A DNA stretch of 64,000 nucleotides, taken from positions 62,001-126,000 of the forward strand of contig NZ_FZOD01000017.1 of the NCBI RefSeq assembly GCF_900188345.1, written 5' to 3'. The DNA comes from Streptosporangium subroseum. Its GTDB lineage: Bacteria; Actinomycetota; Actinomycetes; Streptosporangiales; Streptosporangiaceae. Position 1 is the stretch's first letter, and every line of letters starts with the position of its first letter. The translations under genes and the position numbers were made by a program. The notes below the pieces were generated by a model, which worked only from the letters and a program-made list of their open reading frames with translations, made no database searches and was not told the origin of the DNA. Below, piece after piece: positions 41,718 through 50,203 of the stretch.

Positions 41718-43370
41718 TCACCAGGTCCGGAACTGGGCGGGCGGGTCATACAGGCCTCCGGACCAGGCGATGAGATCTTCGATGCTGCGGGCCGCCAGCA
41801 GGGAGCGGTCCGCCCTGCGGACGTCGACCTTGAGATCCTCGGGCAGGGCGACCAGACCGTCGCGGCGCAGCTCCTCCACGCGCCGCTCGTCCAGGTCACG
41901 GCCGACCGGGGTGGCGCCCGCGACCGCGGCCACCGCCTCACGCCGCTCGGCCAGGCTGCCGGCCCTGTAGAGGTAGGCCACCCCCTCTTCGGTCACCACG
42001 TGGCTGACGTCGTCGCCGTAGATCATGATCGGTGGGATGGGCATGCCGGCGTCCTTGCCCACCTGGATCGCGTCCAGCGACTCGACGAACGCCGGGGTGC
42101 CGCCGGAGCGGAAGGTCTGCGTGATCTGCACGACGAGCTTGCGCCCGCGCAGCGCGGGCGCCTCGCCGCCCAGCAGGCTCAGCCAGGCAGGAGAGGCGTG
42201 CCTGCGGCCGTGCGGATCGTGTCCCATGTTGGGTGCCCCGCCGAAACCGGACAGCCGGCCCTCGGTGACCGTCGAGGAGTTCGCGCAGGCGTCGATCTGC
42301 AGCGATGACCCGATGAACATGTCCACGGCGTACTGGCCCGCGAGCTGGCACAGAACCCGGTTCGACCGGAGAGATCCGTCGCCGCCGATGAAGAAGACAT
42401 CCGGGCGGGCGGCGACATAGCGCTCCGTGCCGGGTTCTCCGCCGAAGCAGTGCACCGACTCGACCCAGCCGCTCTCGATGGCGGGAATGAGCGTCGGATG
42501 CGGGTTGAGCGTCCAGTGCCTGCAGATCTTTCCGCGCAGGCCCAGCTCCTCGCCGTAGGTGGGCAGGATGAGCTCGATCGCCGCGGTGTCGAAGCCGATC
42601 CCGTGATTCAGGGCGGTCACCCCGTGCCGCTCGTAGATCCCGCGCAGTGCCAGCATGGCCATCAGGATCTCCACCTGACCGATCTGGCGGGGATCCCGGG
42701 TGAACAGCGGCTCCAGCACGAACGGCCGGGGACTCTCCACGACCAGGTCCACCCAGTCGCCGGGGATGTCCACCCGGGGGACCCTGTCCACCAGTTCGTT
42801 GACCTGGGCCAGCACCACACCGTCGCGGAACGCCGCCGCCTCGGCGATGGTCGGGGTGTCCTCGGTGTTGGGCCCGGTGTACAGGTTGCCCTCGTGATCG
42901 GCCTGTTCGGCGCAGAGCAGGGCCACGTCCGGGGTGAGGTCGACGAACATCCGCGCGTACAGCTCGACGTAGGTGTGGATCGCCCCGACCTCGATCTTGT
43001 CGTCGGCGAGCATCTGCGCCACGCGTACGCTCTGCGGGCCGGCGTAGGCGAAATCGAGACGGCGGGCCACGCCGCGCTCGAAGACGTCCAGGTGCTCACG
43101 CAGGCTGATCGAGGAGATCAGCAGATGCAGATCATGCACCACATTCGGATCACATCCGGCCAGGGCCTCGGCGAGGAAGTCCGCCTGTTTCTGGTTGTCC
43201 CCCTCCAGGGCCACCCGGTCGCCCGGACGGAGCAACGCCTGCAGCGCGTCGCGCATCCGCCCGGCATCCAGCACCCGTCCCGAGGCGAAGGGCCGCACCG
43301 CCTCCAGCCGCTCCCGTTTCGCGGTCCGCCGCCGCGTCCAGTCCCGGGGGGCCGCAGCCGTGGATGCCAT
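41718..43370 (-). CDS. mdcA: Malonate decarboxylase alpha subunit (MdcA)
   Basis: 550 residues, CoA-transferase-like fold with the MdcA features RVALEGDNQKQADFLAEAL near residue 55, GIGFDTAAIELILPTYGE, and GFGGAPNMGHDPHGRRH with the C-terminal MIYGDDVSHVVTEEG. It exchanges acetyl and malonyl on MdcC. First gene of the operon; the 72-bp upstream gap to the ABC permease terminator is AT-rich and probably contains the promoter. Confidence 0.95.
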   Translation of the reverse strand: MASTAAAPRDWTRRRTAKRERLEAVRPFASGRVLDAGRMRDALQALLRPGDRVALEGDNQKQADFLAEALAGCDPNVVHDLHLLISSISLREHLDVFERGVARRLDFAYAGPQSVRVAQMLADDKIEVGAIHTYVELYARMFVDLTPDVALLCAEQADHEGNLYTGPNTEDTPTIAEAAAFRDGVVLAQVNELVDRVPRVDIPGDWVDLVVESPRPFVLEPLFTRDPRQIGQVEILMAMLALRGIYERHGVTALNHGIGFDTAAIELILPTYGEELGLRGKICRHWTLNPHPTLIPAIESGWVESVHCFGGEPGTERYVAARPDVFFIGGDGSLRSNRVLCQLAGQYAVDMFIGSSLQIDACANSSTVTEGRLSGFGGAPNMGHDPHGRRHASPAWLSLLGGEAPALRGRKLVVQITQTFRSGGTPAFVESLDAIQVGKDAGMPIPPIMIYGDDVSHVVTEEGVAYLYRAGSLAERREAVAAVAGATPVGRDLDERRVEELRRDGLVALPEDLKVDVRRADRSLLAARSIEDLIAWSGGLYDPPAQFRTW

Positions 43371-43474
43371 CGCCTGCCTCCGATTGCGCGCGTTCGCTAA
43401 GGTCTAAATGCCTCAAAGTCGGAGGAATTAACTCAAACCAAGCTAAAACGTCGCAGAGGGGATCCAGAGGCGGT

Positions 43475-43520
43475 GCCCTCCCCGGTCTGCCCTGTCAGGC
43501 GGGGCGCCGCCGGGGAGGGC
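43475..43520 (-). terminator. Hairpin terminator of the ABC permease operon
   Basis: GCCCTCCCCGG (43,475-43,485) pairs perfectly with CCGGGGAGGGC (43,510-43,520), 24-nt loop, 5 bp after the permease stop. It separates the ABC operon from mdcA. Confidence 0.7.
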
Positions 43521-43525
43521 GGCGC

Positions 43526-44302
43526 TCACGCGTCGCGTAGTCGTAGCAGCAGCCCGCCGCCCAGGAGCGCCGCGGCGGCCCAGACGGCGAGCACGCCGAG
43601 GCCCGCCCACGGGCTGAGGGGCAGGCTGGAGAGATGGGTGGTCGCCTGGATGGCGAGCCCGGCGTTCATCGGCGAGATCCGCCACAGGAGCCGCTGCCAG
43701 TCCTGGTCGGAGACCATGAGGATGACGACCGGGAAGAGATAGAGCAGACCGAGCACGCTCCCGACGGCCACCGCGGAGTCCCGTACGGCGGCGGCGATGC
43801 CGAGGCTGAGCAGGGCGATCAGCACCAGATAGAGGACCGAGCCGGCGGCCGCGCGCAGCATCGGCCCGTCGGCCAGGGACAGGAGCGGCCGGCCGTGGGC
43901 GGGGGTGAAGCCGTTGCCGGGCAGGATGAGCCGCCCGGCCAGCACGGACGCGAGCACGGCCAGGGTGCCCGCGGCGAGTGTCAGGCCGGTGAGAACGACC
44001 GCCTTGGCGGCCAGGACGGTCGTTCTCACCGGCATCGCGGCCAGGGTGGTGCGGATCATGCCGGTGCCGTACTCGCCGCTGATCGTCAGCACGGCCAGGA
44101 TGGCGACGACCGCCTGGCCCAGCTGAACCCCGAAGAGGCTGATCTCGGCGGGGTCGTAGTCGCAGCCCGCCGGGGGGCAGGACACGGCGGCGGCTGCCGC
44201 GGCGCTCACGGCGAGGGTCAGCATGACGGTCCCGAGCAGGAGCCGACCGGTGCCCGTCACGGTGCGCAGCTTCGTCCACTCCGCGTGCAGCTGCTGTCTC
44301 AT
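43526..44302 (-). CDS. ABC-2 type permease
   Basis: 258 residues with six membrane segments and the ABC-2 landmark GEYGTGMIRTTLAAMP after the second one. N-terminus RQQLHAEWTKLRTVTGTG is typical of actinomycete export permeases. An extracellular loop after TM1 has two Cys (SCPPAGC). ATG overlaps the stop of the larger permease, so the pair forms a heterodimer with the ATPase at 45,864. Confidence 0.9.
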   Translation of the reverse strand: MRQQLHAEWTKLRTVTGTGRLLLGTVMLTLAVSAAAAAAVSCPPAGCDYDPAEISLFGVQLGQAVVAILAVLTISGEYGTGMIRTTLAAMPVRTTVLAAKAVVLTGLTLAAGTLAVLASVLAGRLILPGNGFTPAHGRPLLSLADGPMLRAAAGSVLYLVLIALLSLGIAAAVRDSAVAVGSVLGLLYLFPVVILMVSDQDWQRLLWRISPMNAGLAIQATTHLSSLPLSPWAGLGVLAVWAAAALLGGGLLLRLRDA

Positions 44303-45867
44303 GCGTCCCTCCGGCGCAGCAGGACGACGGCGAGGACGAGGGCGAGCGCGGCGTAGGCGCAGAGCACGGCGAGGCCGGCCCACGGCGCCAGCGGGTAGTA
44401 GCCCGCCTGGGGCACGTAGTGGCCGGTCACCTGTGGATACTCCGGAACGCTCTGCTGGATCGCGAAGCCGGCGGCCGGGGTGAGCCGCAACAGCCACCGC
44501 GCCGCGCCCTCGGGCAGGACGGAGACGGTCGCGAGGATGGAGGGGACGACGATCACCACGACGGCGGTGACGATCGCGGCGACGCCGCGCCGGAACACGG
44601 CGCCGAGGGCGAGGGCGAGAACGGCGGCGACGCCGAACAGCGCCGCGACGCCGACGACGACGCGCAGTTCGGTGAGCGGGCTCACCGGGAGGATGTAGTT
44701 GCCGTTGGAACGCAGGATCCGCTTGCCGGCCGTGACCGTGACCGTGGTCGCGGCCAGTGCGGCGACGAAGGTGACCGCGCCGATCACGAGGGCCTTGGCC
44801 GCCAGCGTCCGGCCGCGCCGTGGACCGGCGAGCAGGGTGGTGCGGATCATTCCCCGCCGGTACTCGCCGGTGACGAACATCACCGCCACCACGATCACCA
44901 GGATCAGCCCGGTGAGCGCGCCGGTGAGGGTGCGCTCGACGGTCTGGCCGTCCATCCGCGGCGCGAGGTCGCCGGCCCCGGTCACGGTGAACGTGCCGCC
45001 GGACTCCAGCACCCCGTTCGGGCGGTGGTAGCGCTCCCAGTCGGTCGTCCCGGTGACTCCCACGGCGTCACGGCTCCACGCGCCGCCGGGCACGTCGCCC
45101 CGCAGGCCGACGTTGTCGAAGACGGCGGTGGCCTGGGTGAAGCGCATCTGCTCGATGCTCCCGCCGAGATCGGCCCGCTTCACCGTCAGATCGCCAGGGG
45201 AGGCGACGAAGAGCCCGATCTGGACCGTGGCCGGCAGCCCGGCCAGGTGAGCCGTGCCGACCTTGGTCCACCGCGTGCCGTCGGCCGACTCGTAGCCGGT
45301 GAGCGTGTCGCCCGAACGGGTCAGCCGCAGCCAGCGCGGGGACGCCGCCGAGACGCCGCCCGGGCGGCCGGCCGTGTCTTCGGTGAAGTTGTGCTGCATC
45401 CGCACGCCGTGGCTGCCGGTGACCATCATCGCCGCGTAGGCCGACCCCTGCCGGGTGCCGTCCTTGACGATGACTCCGGCCTTCGCCCACGGCACGAGGC
45501 CGGGGACGATCTTGTCGTGGTCGGGCGGGGGATAGGTGATGATGCCGGTCATGGAGGTCAGGCGGGCGGTGATGTCGCCGTTCCCGGTCAGCGACCGGTG
45601 CGCGAAATAGAACTGGTCCTCCACCGCTTCGCCGCCCGGCCCCACCGGAACGGCGGGGCAGGCGACCTCGACCGGGCCCTCGCTGCACGAGGCGTGGCTG
45701 CCCGCCGCGGCGAGCAGCCCGAGCAGCACGGTGACCAGCGCCGCGATCACCATGGTGGTCACCCAGCCGCGGACCGTACGAAACTTGGTCCACTCGGCGT
45801 GCAGCAGGTGGGCGAAGCCGTCGCGTCCGGCCCGCGGGCGTGGGCGGTACGGGGCGGTGGTGGTCAT
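44299..45867 (-). CDS. ABC-2 permease with an inserted lectin-like extracellular domain
   Basis: 522 residues. After TM1 (about residues 36-57) comes a roughly 240-residue extracellular insert with beta-sandwich features of DUF1349/concanavalin-A-like domains (NGDITARLTSM, WAKAGVIVKDG, WLRLTRSGDTLTGYES, VQIGLFVASPG). The remaining five membrane segments follow, with GEYRRGMIRTTLLAGP as the ABC-2 signature. The insert may sense or bind an external ligand. ATGA overlaps on both sides tie it to the ATPase and the smaller permease. Confidence 0.88.
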   Translation of the reverse strand: MTTTAPYRPRPRAGRDGFAHLLHAEWTKFRTVRGWVTTMVIAALVTVLLGLLAAAGSHASCSEGPVEVACPAVPVGPGGEAVEDQFYFAHRSLTGNGDITARLTSMTGIITYPPPDHDKIVPGLVPWAKAGVIVKDGTRQGSAYAAMMVTGSHGVRMQHNFTEDTAGRPGGVSAASPRWLRLTRSGDTLTGYESADGTRWTKVGTAHLAGLPATVQIGLFVASPGDLTVKRADLGGSIEQMRFTQATAVFDNVGLRGDVPGGAWSRDAVGVTGTTDWERYHRPNGVLESGGTFTVTGAGDLAPRMDGQTVERTLTGALTGLILVIVVAVMFVTGEYRRGMIRTTLLAGPRRGRTLAAKALVIGAVTFVAALAATTVTVTAGKRILRSNGNYILPVSPLTELRVVVGVAALFGVAAVLALALGAVFRRGVAAIVTAVVVIVVPSILATVSVLPEGAARWLLRLTPAAGFAIQQSVPEYPQVTGHYVPQAGYYPLAPWAGLAVLCAYAALALVLAVVLLRRRDA

Positions 45868-46802
45868 CGTGCCGCCTCCCGTCCGGCGGCGGCGCGAAAC
45901 TCGACCGCGTCCCGGGTGAGCTCCATGTAGGCCTCCTCAAGCGTCGCGCGGTGGGCCGCCACCTCGGAGAACGGCACCGTGTTCCGGCTGAGGAGCGTCA
46001 CGACGCCCTCGGCCGTCAGCCCGGACACCGTCAGCGCGTCCCGGCCGTCGGCCCCCGCGGTCACCACGGCCCCCGCGTGCTCCAGCACCCTCGCCGCCTC
46101 CTGCCGGGCCGTGGTGCGCAGCGTCACCCGGTCACCGGACACCGTGGCCAGCAGCTCCGCCACGCCGGTGTCGGCGATGACCCTGCCGCGGCCGACCACC
46201 ACCACGTGGCCGGCGACGTCCTGCAGTTCGCTCATCAGATGGCTGGACACCAGCACGGCGCGGCCCTGCCCGGCCAGCTCGGCCAGCAGTTCGCGCATCC
46301 ACACGATGCCGTCGGGGTCCAGGCCGTTGAAAGGCTCGTCCAAAATGATCACGGGCGGGTCGCCGAGCAGCGCGGCGGCGATCCCCAGCCGCTGCCGCAT
46401 GCCCAGGGAGAAGCCGCCCGCCTTCCGCCGGGCCGCCTGTCGCAGGCCGGCCTGTTCGATCACCTCGTCGACCCGTCCGGCGGTCAGACCCTGGGAATGG
46501 GCCAGCCACAGCAGGTGGTTGCGGGCGGAGCGGCTCGGCTGCAGCGCGGCGGCGTCCAGCAGGGCCCCGACGTGGCGCAGCGGGTGGCGCAGGCTCCGGT
46601 ACGGCCGCCCGCCGATCAGCGCGCTGCCCTCCTCGACCGCGTCCAGGCCGAGGATCACCCGCATCGTGGTGGACTTTCCCGCGCCGTTGGGGCCGACAAA
46701 GCCGGTGACCTGCCCCGGCTTCACCGAAAAGGACATCCCGTCCAGTGCCACGGTCGGCCCGAAGCGTTTGCGCAGACCGTTGACGTCGATGGTTGCTTGC
46801 AT
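45864..46802 (-). CDS. ABC transporter ATP-binding protein
   Basis: 312 residues: Walker A GPNGAGKSTT, signature LGMRQRLGIAAAL, Walker B VIILDEP, and an H-loop HLMSELQ. The C-terminal extension is that of DrrA/BcrA-like exporters. Forms the motor for the two permeases. Divergent from the sensor kinase gene, with which it shares a 110-bp regulatory gap. Confidence 0.93.
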   Translation of the reverse strand: MQATIDVNGLRKRFGPTVALDGMSFSVKPGQVTGFVGPNGAGKSTTMRVILGLDAVEEGSALIGGRPYRSLRHPLRHVGALLDAAALQPSRSARNHLLWLAHSQGLTAGRVDEVIEQAGLRQAARRKAGGFSLGMRQRLGIAAALLGDPPVIILDEPFNGLDPDGIVWMRELLAELAGQGRAVLVSSHLMSELQDVAGHVVVVGRGRVIADTGVAELLATVSGDRVTLRTTARQEAARVLEHAGAVVTAGADGRDALTVSGLTAEGVVTLLSRNTVPFSEVAAHRATLEEAYMELTRDAVEFRAAAGREAAR

Positions 46803-46912
46803 GTCTTCGGTTGTACGGATACGGCCATAACGTGGGCCGAACGGAGGCCGTCATGCCGTTGTTAGGTCCGGGACGGCATCCTGGAGGCCGGCACGGAAGC
46901 GGGAGAGGACCG

Positions 46913-48094
46913 ATGAGGAATCTGCGACGCCCGGCGCTGCCGGGCCGCACCGTACGGCTGCGCTTCACCGCCCTGTACGGTGTCCTGTTCCTCCTGTCCG
47001 GCATCGGGCTGCTGGCCCTCACCAACCTCGTGGCCCTCGGGTCGTCGAGGGTCACGGTGCCCGGTGAGAACCCCCAGCAGCCCACGCTCGCGGCCTCCCA
47101 GGAGCTCGTCGGCCGGCTCCAGGCTCAGCTCTCGGAGACGCATACGGCCCAGTCGCGCCAGCTCCTGATCGGCTCGGCGGTCGCGCTCGCCGTCATGGCC
47201 GTGGTCTCGGTCGTGCTGGGCCGGGTCGTCGCGGGCCGGGTGCTGCGCCCGTTGCGGACGATCACCTCGGCCACGCGGCGGATCTCCGCCGACAACCTGC
47301 ACGAGCGGCTGGCCGTGCCGGGCCCCGCCGACGAGGTGAAGGACCTCGCCGACACCATCGACGGGCTGCTGGAACGCCTGGAGGGCTCCTTCTCCGCGCA
47401 GCGCCGGTTCGTCGCCAACGCCTCCCACGAGCTGCGCACCCCGCTGGCGACCATTCGGGCGTCGCTGGACGTGGCCGTCGCCAAGCCGGAGCCCGTACCG
47501 GCGCAGACGATCGCGCTCGCCGACAGGATCCGCACCGAGCTCGACCAGGTCGACCGGCTGCTGGAAGGCTTCCTCCTGCTCGCCCGCACCCAGCACGGAG
47601 CCCTGTCCGACCGTGCGACGATCTCGCTCGGCCGCGTGGTGTCCGCGGCCCTGGACAGCCGGGCCGCCGACATCGCGGCCAGGAGCCTGACCGTCCACGG
47701 CGACGACGTCCAGGACGGCGCCTGGACGCGGGGGAGCCGGACGCTCCTGTCCCGCATGGTCGGCAACGTGATCGACAACGCGATCACCCACAACCACGAC
47801 GGCGGCTGGATCCGGGTCGCCGCCACGGCCGACGGCGCGACGGCCCGGCTCATCGTGGAGACGGGCGGGCGAGTCCTCGACCAAGAGCAGATCGCGCGGC
47901 TGGCCCAGCCGTTCCAGCGGCTGGGCGCGGACCGCACCGGCTCCGACAGCGGCTCCGGACTCGGGCTGTCGATCGTCGCGGCCGTCGCCACAGCCCACGG
48001 CGGCGACCTGGATCTCCGTGCCCGGCCCGGAGGCGGCCTCCGGGTGGCCATCACCCTGCCCCTGGCGGACGCGCGGGCGGGTGTCCCGGCGTGA
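46913..48094 (+). CDS. Sensor histidine kinase
   Basis: 393 residues. TM1 about residues 18-38 and TM2 about 85-105 flank a short extracellular loop of about 45 residues, too small for a large sensor domain, as in intramembrane-sensing kinases of exporter systems. HAMP, H-box NASHELRTPLATIR, N-box VIDNAITH and G-box GSGLGLSIV follow; the first G-box (usually DxGxG) reads ETGGR. The ATG has GGGAGAGGA upstream. Stop overlaps the response regulator start. Confidence 0.92.
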   Translation: MRNLRRPALPGRTVRLRFTALYGVLFLLSGIGLLALTNLVALGSSRVTVPGENPQQPTLAASQELVGRLQAQLSETHTAQSRQLLIGSAVALAVMAVVSVVLGRVVAGRVLRPLRTITSATRRISADNLHERLAVPGPADEVKDLADTIDGLLERLEGSFSAQRRFVANASHELRTPLATIRASLDVAVAKPEPVPAQTIALADRIRTELDQVDRLLEGFLLLARTQHGALSDRATISLGRVVSAALDSRAADIAARSLTVHGDDVQDGAWTRGSRTLLSRMVGNVIDNAITHNHDGGWIRVAATADGATARLIVETGGRVLDQEQIARLAQPFQRLGADRTGSDSGSGLGLSIVAAVATAHGGDLDLRARPGGGLRVAITLPLADARAGVPA

Positions 48095-48759
48095 GGGTGC
48101 TGGTGGTCGAGGACGCGCGCTCCCTCGCCGCCGTCCTCGCCGAGGGTCTCCGTGACCAGGGCATGGCCGTGGACGTGGCGCACGACGGCCTGGAGGCCGC
48201 GGCCAAACTCGATCTCAACGCCTATGACGTGGTCGTCCTCGACCGCGATCTGCCGGGAATCCACGGCGACACCCTCTGCCAGATGATCACCGAACGCGAT
48301 GACCGCGTCATGGTCCTGATGCTGACCGCGGCCGGCTCGCCCGGCGACCGGGTCAGCGGCCTGACCCTGGGAGCCGACGACTATCTCGCCAAGCCCTTCC
48401 ACTTCCCCGAACTGGTCGTGCGCATCCGTTCCCTGGCCCGCCGCCAGCCCTTCGCCCGCGCCCGCACCCTGCGCGCGGCGGGCATCGAACTCGACCCCCT
48501 GCGCCGCACCGCCACCCGCGACGGCCGTCACCTCGACCTGTCGGTCAAGGAGTTCGCCCTCCTCGAAGCCCTCCTGCGCGCCACCCCCGCCTTCCTCAGC
48601 ACCGAGGACCTGCTCGAACAGGTCTGGGACGAACACGCCGACCCGTTCACCAACACCGTCACCGTCACCATCGGCCGTCTGCGCCGCAAACTCGGCGACC
48701 CCTCGATCATCACCACCACACCCGGCGTGGGCTACCGCATCGCCGATCCACCCGGCTAG
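48091..48759 (+). CDS. OmpR-family response regulator
   Basis: 222 residues: receiver domain with LVVEDAR acidic pair, phosphoacceptor Asp in VVLDRDLPG (about 51), Thr in MLTAAG and Lys in LAKPF; then the winged helix (about 125-220, KEFALLEALLRATP). GTG start overlaps the kinase stop. Probably controls the ABC exporter opposite. Confidence 0.93.
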   Translation: MRVLVVEDARSLAAVLAEGLRDQGMAVDVAHDGLEAAAKLDLNAYDVVVLDRDLPGIHGDTLCQMITERDDRVMVLMLTAAGSPGDRVSGLTLGADDYLAKPFHFPELVVRIRSLARRQPFARARTLRAAGIELDPLRRTATRDGRHLDLSVKEFALLEALLRATPAFLSTEDLLEQVWDEHADPFTNTVTVTIGRLRRKLGDPSIITTTPGVGYRIADPPG

Positions 48760-48795
48760 GGGTCGCTCTCCGGGCCGAACCATCCGGCCCCGCGA

Positions 48796-48825
48796 ATGTC
48801 CGGCTCCGTTTCACGAGCCGGACAT
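48796..48825. terminator. Bidirectional hairpin terminator
   Basis: ATGTCCGGCTC (48,796-48,806) pairs exactly with GAGCCGGACAT (48,815-48,825) across an 8-nt loop, in the 83-bp gap between the convergent response regulator and clpX genes. Confidence 0.8.
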
Positions 48826-48842
48826 CCGGCCCGGGGAACGCC

Positions 48843-50138
48843 TCAGGCGGACTTCTCGGGGCTGTCCCAGGTGCGACCGGGCTGCTCGCGCGGCACCAGG
48901 GTCGGGTTGACGTTGTTGAGCACGGTGTCGCGGTCGATCACGACGCGGGCCACGTCGTCCCGGCTCGGCACCTCGAACATCACGTCGAGCAGGACCTCTT
49001 CGAGGATCGCCCGGGTCGCCCGGGCGCCGGTACGGCGGAGCAGCGCCTGTTCGGCGATGGCGCCGATGGCGTCCTCGGTGAACTCCAGCTCGACACCGTC
49101 GAGCTCGAAGAGCTTCTGGTACTGCTTGATCAGCGCGTTGCGCGGCTCGGTGAGGATCCGGACCAGTGCCGTCCGGTCCAGTTGCCGGAAGGTCGACACG
49201 ACCGGGAGCCGGCCGACCAGCTCGGGGATCAGCCCGAACTTCAGCAGGTCCTCGGGCGTGACCTCGCCGAAGGCGTCCTCCTCCCGCTCCTCCCCGGTGT
49301 GGATCGCGGCGAGGAACCCGGCGCCCTTGCGACCGACCCGCCGTTCGATGATCTGCTCCAGGCCGGCGAACGCGCCGCCGACGATGAACAGCACGTTGCT
49401 CGTGTCGATCTGGATGAAGTCCTGCTGCGGGTGCTTGCGGCCACCCTGCGGCGGCACGCTCGCGACCGTGCCCTCCAGGATCTTCAGCAGCGCCTGCTGC
49501 ACGCCCTCACCGGAGACGTCGCGGGTGATCGACGGGTTCTCGCTCTTCCGGGCGACCTTGTCGATCTCGTCGATGTAGACGATGCCGGTCTCGGCCTTCT
49601 TGACGTCGTGGTCGGCGGCCTGGATCAGCTTGAGCAGGATGTTCTCGACATCCTCCCCGACGTAGCCGGCCTCGGTGAGCGCGGTGGCGTCGGCGATCGC
49701 GAACGGGACGTCGAGCATCCGGGCGAGCGTCTGGGCGAGGTGGGTCTTGCCGCAGCCGGTCGGGCCGATCAGCAGGATGTTGGACTTGCCGAGCTCGACC
49801 GGCTCCTCCTTCGCGGGGTGCTGCCCGTTCCCGCCGGCTCCCGGACGGATGCGTTTGTAGTGGTTGTAGACCGCCACCGAGAGCACCATCTTGGCGTTGT
49901 CCTGCCCGATGACGTACTGCTCGAGGAACTCGTAGATCTCCCGGGGTTTCGGCAGCTCCCGCTGTCCTGCCTCGGAGGCCGCACCGAGCTCCTCCTCGAT
50001 GAGCTCGTTGCAGAGCTCGACACACTCGTCGCAGATGTGGACGCCGGCCGGCCCCGCGATGAGCCTCTTGACCTGCTTCTGGTTCTTCCCGCAGAACGTG
50101 CATCTCAACAGGTTGCCGTCACCGGCGATGCGTGCCAC
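48843..50138 (-). CDS. clpX: ATP-dependent Clp protease ATPase subunit ClpX
   Basis: 431 residues. N-terminal zinc-binding domain with CTFCGKNQKQ and CDECVELC; Walker A GPTGCGKTHL; pore loop GYVGEDV; Walker B VYIDEID; RKH loop GGRKHPQQ. The ClpP-docking position usually written IGF or LGF reads AGF (RKGAGFLA). Starts at GTG 50,138 with GAGGAG 10 nt upstream; the huge open frame extending to 51,272 is the shadow of the P450. It stands alone, without clpP or tig, so it may be a second copy. Confidence 0.93.
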   Translation of the reverse strand: MARIAGDGNLLRCTFCGKNQKQVKRLIAGPAGVHICDECVELCNELIEEELGAASEAGQRELPKPREIYEFLEQYVIGQDNAKMVLSVAVYNHYKRIRPGAGGNGQHPAKEEPVELGKSNILLIGPTGCGKTHLAQTLARMLDVPFAIADATALTEAGYVGEDVENILLKLIQAADHDVKKAETGIVYIDEIDKVARKSENPSITRDVSGEGVQQALLKILEGTVASVPPQGGRKHPQQDFIQIDTSNVLFIVGGAFAGLEQIIERRVGRKGAGFLAAIHTGEEREEDAFGEVTPEDLLKFGLIPELVGRLPVVSTFRQLDRTALVRILTEPRNALIKQYQKLFELDGVELEFTEDAIGAIAEQALLRRTGARATRAILEEVLLDVMFEVPSRDDVARVVIDRDTVLNNVNPTLVPREQPGRTWDSPEKSA

Positions 50139-50203
50139 GTGGAAAGGTCTCCTCAACGGTTGTGCGGTCCGGAACGCGGGAGGACCACGTCGGACCTGGA
50201 TGG

